A DNA stretch of 7,788 nucleotides from an archaeon (GTDB taxonomy: Archaea; Iainarchaeota; Iainarchaeia; CSSED10-239): positions 1 through 7,788 of the forward strand of contig JAKQTP010000284.1 in NCBI GenBank assembly GCA_029563035.1, read 5' to 3'. Within the stretch, counting starts at the first letter, position 1. Each line of letters opens with the position of its first letter. The notes under the pieces were generated by a model. The model did not search any database and was not told the origin of the DNA. It saw only the letters and a list, made by a program, of their open reading frames with translations. Of this stretch, positions 5,504-7,788 are shown piece by piece. The position numbers and the translations under genes are program-made.

Positions 5504-6127
5504 ATGAGAAAAGAACTAGATGAAAAATTATGCGCAAAATATCCGAAAATATTTGCTGATCGACACGGTGATATGAGAACAACCGCAATGTGTTGGGGTT
5601 TTGAGTGTGGTGACGGGTGGTACTGGCTAATTGATAGTTTATGCTCAAATTTACAATGGAATACCGACAATAATAACAAAACGAATGTTATTGAAAACAA
5701 AACATTAAGAAAATTGATTCCATTTTTAGAAAAATTAATCAGAAAAATACCGGGAAAATATAGTCTTAAACGAAAAAAACAAATAAATCCACTTGTTATT
5801 TTTCGCGGATTTTTGTTGGGAAAATTATTTGATTGGGAAAAATCATTAAAACTTACCACTATAGAAACTGGTAAATATCCACAGGTGATTGCTTCCCAAG
5901 TTAAAGAAAAATATGGTGGTTTGAGATTTTATGTGGGAGGCGCATCAAGCGTTCAACATGCTGTGATTTCTTTTGCAGAATCACTTTCATATCATACATG
6001 TGAGATGTGTGGTTCAACCAAAAATATTGGACACACAACAGGTTGGATTACAACTTTATGTGAAGATTGTGGTAAGAATAATCCATATTGGAAAAGAGAT
6101 AGTGATGATACTGAAAATGAAGAATAA
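5504..6127 (+). CDS. Conserved phage hypothetical protein with C-terminal zinc ribbon
   Basis: A 207-residue protein of a phage/bacterial hypothetical family I recognise by three blocks: WGFECGDGWYWLIDSLCSNLQ (31-51; key residues G36-D37-G38-W39), QVIASQVKEKYGGLRFYV (127-144), and a C-terminal CxxC...CxxC zinc ribbon (C166, C169, C186, C189) with GWITTLCEDCG. The family's function is unknown; a zinc ribbon suggests binding to nucleic acid or protein. The segment between the first two blocks (about 52-125) is long, Lys-rich and variable, and may be an insertion relative to shorter members. The acidic tail is DSDDTENEE. It has its own -7 box at 5475-5482 and is the last phage-type gene before the TnpB gene. 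Confidence 0.8.
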   Translation: MRKELDEKLCAKYPKIFADRHGDMRTTAMCWGFECGDGWYWLIDSLCSNLQWNTDNNNKTNVIENKTLRKLIPFLEKLIRKIPGKYSLKRKKQINPLVIFRGFLLGKLFDWEKSLKLTTIETGKYPQVIASQVKEKYGGLRFYVGGASSVQHAVISFAESLSYHTCEMCGSTKNIGHTTGWITTLCEDCGKNNPYWKRDSDDTENEE

Positions 6128-6129
6128 AT

Positions 6130-6151
6130 AATATATTTAATTAATAATATT
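6130..6151. repeat. Imperfect palindrome in the AT-rich gap before tnpB
   Basis: The 22-base stretch has outer arms AATAT/ATATT (6130-6134 and 6147-6151), a 2-base mismatch, and a TTAATTAA core (6137-6144). A second small inverted repeat, TTATAA-CAA-TTATAA, follows at 6152-6166. These could be a weak terminator for the gene ending at 6127 or part of the left end of the TnpB element (IS200/IS605 elements have subterminal palindromes, not terminal inverted repeats). A/T-only composition makes chance likely. Confidence 0.25.
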
Positions 6152-6234
6152 TTATAACAATTATAATTAAAATAATATCATATAAAAGTTATTTTTTAAA
6201 AAAATTTTGATATATATAATAAAAGAAAAGTTTA

Positions 6235-7482
6235 ATGTTATTAACTTTTAAAATACGGCTTAATTTAACCGATGAACAGCAATCTATTATTGATTCTATG
6301 TCAAATGAAGGTAGAATGTTGTATAACTATTTCTTAGGTAAATTAAAAGAACAGTATGAAAAAGATAAGACATTTATTTCTTACTATAAGCAACAAAAAG
6401 AATTAAAAAATTATAAATGTGAATATTTAACTTTTGATGCTAAAAAAGAAGTTTTAAGAATTTTGTATTATAATTATTCATCTTTCTTTAAATTGATTAA
6501 GAAAAATAAAGACTTAAATCCAAAGCCACCTAAATTTAGGGGTAAAGATTATTTCTTTACGCTATCTTTTACACAGGATTTCATAATTAAAGAAAATATT
6601 TTAAAAATATCATATTCAAACTATAGAAAACTAGACACTAAACTTGAATATATCAAACCGATTAAAGGATTAATTTGTTTACGAAGTAAAACATCAGAAT
6701 CAGAAATTAAACAACTTAAAATTTATAAATATGATAATAAATTTTATGCGTCTATAGTCTATGAAAAGAAAGAAAGTATTTTAAAAAATGTAAACAAGAA
6801 TAAAGTTTTAAGTATAGACTTAGGTAAAAAGAATTTGCTTTCTATTTATGACGCCGAAAATAATAAAGGCATAATTTATAGTTCAAAATATTTAAGTAAA
6901 AATCAAAAATTTTTAGATAAAAGAATCGATAAATTAAAATCCTTAAGAGATAAAAAGAAGAAAAATAGTAAAAAATCAAAACAGCTTAATAAAAAGTTAA
7001 AGAAACTTTATTCTAAAAAGAAAACACAAACGAATTTAGCACTTCAGAAGGTAAGTAAAGATTTAAGTAATCAAAATAAAACAATTCTTATAGGAGAATT
7101 AACTAACTTAAAGAAAAATATAAAATCTAATTTTTGTTCTTTAAATAGACAAATGCAAAATAATTGGAATTTACAAACTTTTATACACCTTTTAGAATAT
7201 AAATGCCGATTAAAAGGTAATCAAGTTATAAAAGTTAATGAAGCCTGGACTTCAAAAACGTGTTGTAAGTGTAATAGCATTAATTATGATTTAGATTTAA
7301 ACGATAGACAATACATTTGTGATTGTGGAAATAACATAAATCGAGATATTAATGGAGCTATAAACATTTATAAGCATTTTATGGGTGATTATAATCCGCC
7401 ACTTGAAACTTTGAAAGTTTCAGAAAGATTTGATTGGTGTAACATTAATCAAATGAACAAAAATTATAAATTTTATAGTTAA
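6235..7482 (+). CDS. tnpB: TnpB, RNA-guided RuvC nuclease of IS200/IS605-type elements
   Basis: A 415-residue TnpB, close to the usual length of about 400. The N-terminal oligonucleotide-binding/helical part opens MLLTFKIRLNLTDEQ and holds PKPPKFRGKDY (97-106). The split RuvC nuclease has D195 in SIDLGKKN (193-200), E288 in ILIGEL (284-289) and D371 in NRDINGA (369-375), so all three catalytic acids are present. A zinc finger sits between the last two: C343/C346 (TCCKC) and C362/C364 (CDCG), a one-residue-shorter second knuckle. TnpB uses an RNA from the element's right end to cut DNA next to a target motif, favouring retention of the element; this is established for homologues. No TnpA (Y1 transposase) gene is adjacent, so it is a tnpB-only element. 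It lies between phage genes, 107 bases after one and 58 before the next. The last 80 bases also encode two strong RNA hairpins. Confidence 0.93.
   Translation: MLLTFKIRLNLTDEQQSIIDSMSNEGRMLYNYFLGKLKEQYEKDKTFISYYKQQKELKNYKCEYLTFDAKKEVLRILYYNYSSFFKLIKKNKDLNPKPPKFRGKDYFFTLSFTQDFIIKENILKISYSNYRKLDTKLEYIKPIKGLICLRSKTSESEIKQLKIYKYDNKFYASIVYEKKESILKNVNKNKVLSIDLGKKNLLSIYDAENNKGIIYSSKYLSKNQKFLDKRIDKLKSLRDKKKKNSKKSKQLNKKLKKLYSKKKTQTNLALQKVSKDLSNQNKTILIGELTNLKKNIKSNFCSLNRQMQNNWNLQTFIHLLEYKCRLKGNQVIKVNEAWTSKTCCKCNSINYDLDLNDRQYICDCGNNINRDINGAINIYKHFMGDYNPPLETLKVSERFDWCNINQMNKNYKFYS
7404..7454 (+). ncRNA. Candidate TnpB guide-RNA scaffold (omega/reRNA) hairpins
   Basis: Two hairpins stand five bases apart inside the 3' end of the tnpB coding sequence. 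The first has a perfect 8-bp stem TGAAACTT/AAGTTTCA (7404-7411, 7415-7422) with loop TGA. The second has a 12-bp stem, ATTTGATTGGTG/CATTAATCAAAT (7428-7439, 7443-7454), with two G-U pairs and loop TAA. In IS200/IS605 elements the guide RNA overlaps the end of tnpB and continues through the right end, followed directly by the guide. The exact RNA ends, right-end boundary and guide cannot be fixed from sequence alone; a weaker AT hairpin (7460-7474) follows. Confidence 0.55.
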
Positions 7483-7540
7483 TTATTTAATTTATATTTT
7501 CTTGTATTATAACGTTTAACAATTAAATAAAAAAAAAGTC

Positions 7541-7788
7541 ATGGCAAGATTTTATGAAGAAGTAGAATTTGAGATTGAACCTTATGATTTTTTAGAAAAG
7601 TGTTCAAAACGTGAAATACAAACTGTTTGTGAAATACTTGAAGACCAATATGGTGTGATGTCAACACCAACAAATAGTTTGGAAAAAACACGAGGTGTGG
7701 GATATAAATTATTTATTGATGATTTAGCACAATTGGCGAAAAGTTGGAATTTCATATCAAAAGAAGATCTCAATATTTTAAACAATTT
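7541..7788 (+). CDS. Hypothetical phage protein, 5' part only
   Basis: An ATG at 7541 opens a frame that stays open to the window end, giving 82 residues of a longer protein. It starts MARFYEEVEFEIEPYDFLEK, then CSKREIQTVCEILEDQYG and, near the end, FISKEDLNIL. The acidic opening followed by 'D-F-L/I-x-x-C-S-x-x-E-I' resembles short hypothetical proteins I recall from Bacteroidota phages and prophages, usually without known function. The leader is A-rich (nine A, then GTC before the ATG) with no Shine-Dalgarno. No clear Bacteroidota promoter is seen in the 58 bases after the tnpB stop, so it may depend on read-through or have lost its promoter to the TnpB insertion. The minus-strand frame over the same bases is a shadow. 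Confidence 0.7.
   Translation, partial: MARFYEEVEFEIEPYDFLEKCSKREIQTVCEILEDQYGVMSTPTNSLEKTRGVGYKLFIDDLAQLAKSWNFISKEDLNILNN

Noticed and set aside
6128..6234. Intergenic gap before tnpB as a replication origin
   Set aside because: It is AT-rich with short palindromes but has no repeated iteron-like units; a leader or element end is a simpler explanation.
6235..7482. TnpB as a nuclease-dead TldR regulator or a miniature Cas12
   Set aside because: All RuvC acids are present and the length is that of ordinary TnpB; no CRISPR repeats are in the window.
7483..7530. 10-bp inverted repeat TTATTTAATT / AATTAAATAA as terminator or element end
   Set aside because: It is A/T only, with a 28-base loop and no T-tract after it; such pairs are expected by chance here.
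1..7788. CRISPR array or tRNA genes
   Set aside because: No regularly spaced repeats and no cloverleaf-like GC-rich segment were seen on either strand.

Overview
The window is very AT-rich, with densely packed genes all on the + strand, mostly separated by a few to about 100 bases and sometimes overlapping. It looks like part of a large double-stranded DNA phage (or a prophage-like element) of a Bacteroidota host. Support: many small proteins from phage hypothetical families; A/T-rich leaders with no Shine-Dalgarno before start codons; and one good Bacteroidota-type promoter (TTTG-N20-TAnnTTTG) upstream of the gene at 3558, with partial -7 matches elsewhere. No ribosomal, tRNA or housekeeping gene is visible. 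Host and phage assignment are inferences; a plasmid or conjugative element is not excluded, since PcfJ-type proteins also occur there.

Layout. Bases 1-83 are probably the 3' end of an upstream gene, followed by a 14-bp perfect hairpin (93-126) that ends one base before the start of a PcfJ-domain protein (128-1513). This overlaps a small basic/acidic protein (1506-1751). Next come a 462-residue protein of unknown function (1785-3173) and an 80-residue protein (3197-3439), both with a short N-terminal amphipathic motif ending in Glu. A strong intrinsic terminator at 3475-3505 closes this block. A second block starts at the 3503-3534 promoter: an MGTNYY-type phage protein (3558-4046), a probable overlooked 48-residue ORF (4030-4176), a 116-residue protein resembling the C-terminal domain of T4-type RNA ligases without the catalytic domain (4173-4523), an HAD phosphatase of the 5'(3')-deoxyribonucleotidase type (4531-5013), an unknown protein (5025-5456), and a phage protein with a C-terminal zinc ribbon (5504-6127).

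The third region is a TnpB gene (6235-7482) of the IS200/IS605 type, with all RuvC catalytic residues and the zinc finger but no TnpA transposase nearby. Two consecutive perfect or near-perfect hairpins in the last 80 bases of its coding sequence (7404-7422 and 7428-7454) are good candidates for the scaffold of its guide (omega/reRNA). Downstream, another phage-like gene begins at 7541 and runs off the window.

Working together: the small genes look like accessory host-takeover or nucleotide/RNA-metabolism genes, but only the deoxyribonucleotidase and TnpB have a function that can be named with some confidence. The points most worth following up are the phage-borne TnpB with its embedded guide RNA, the stand-alone RNA-ligase tail next to an HAD phosphatase, the shared N-terminal helix motif, and the terminator/promoter/start-codon overlap at 93-130.
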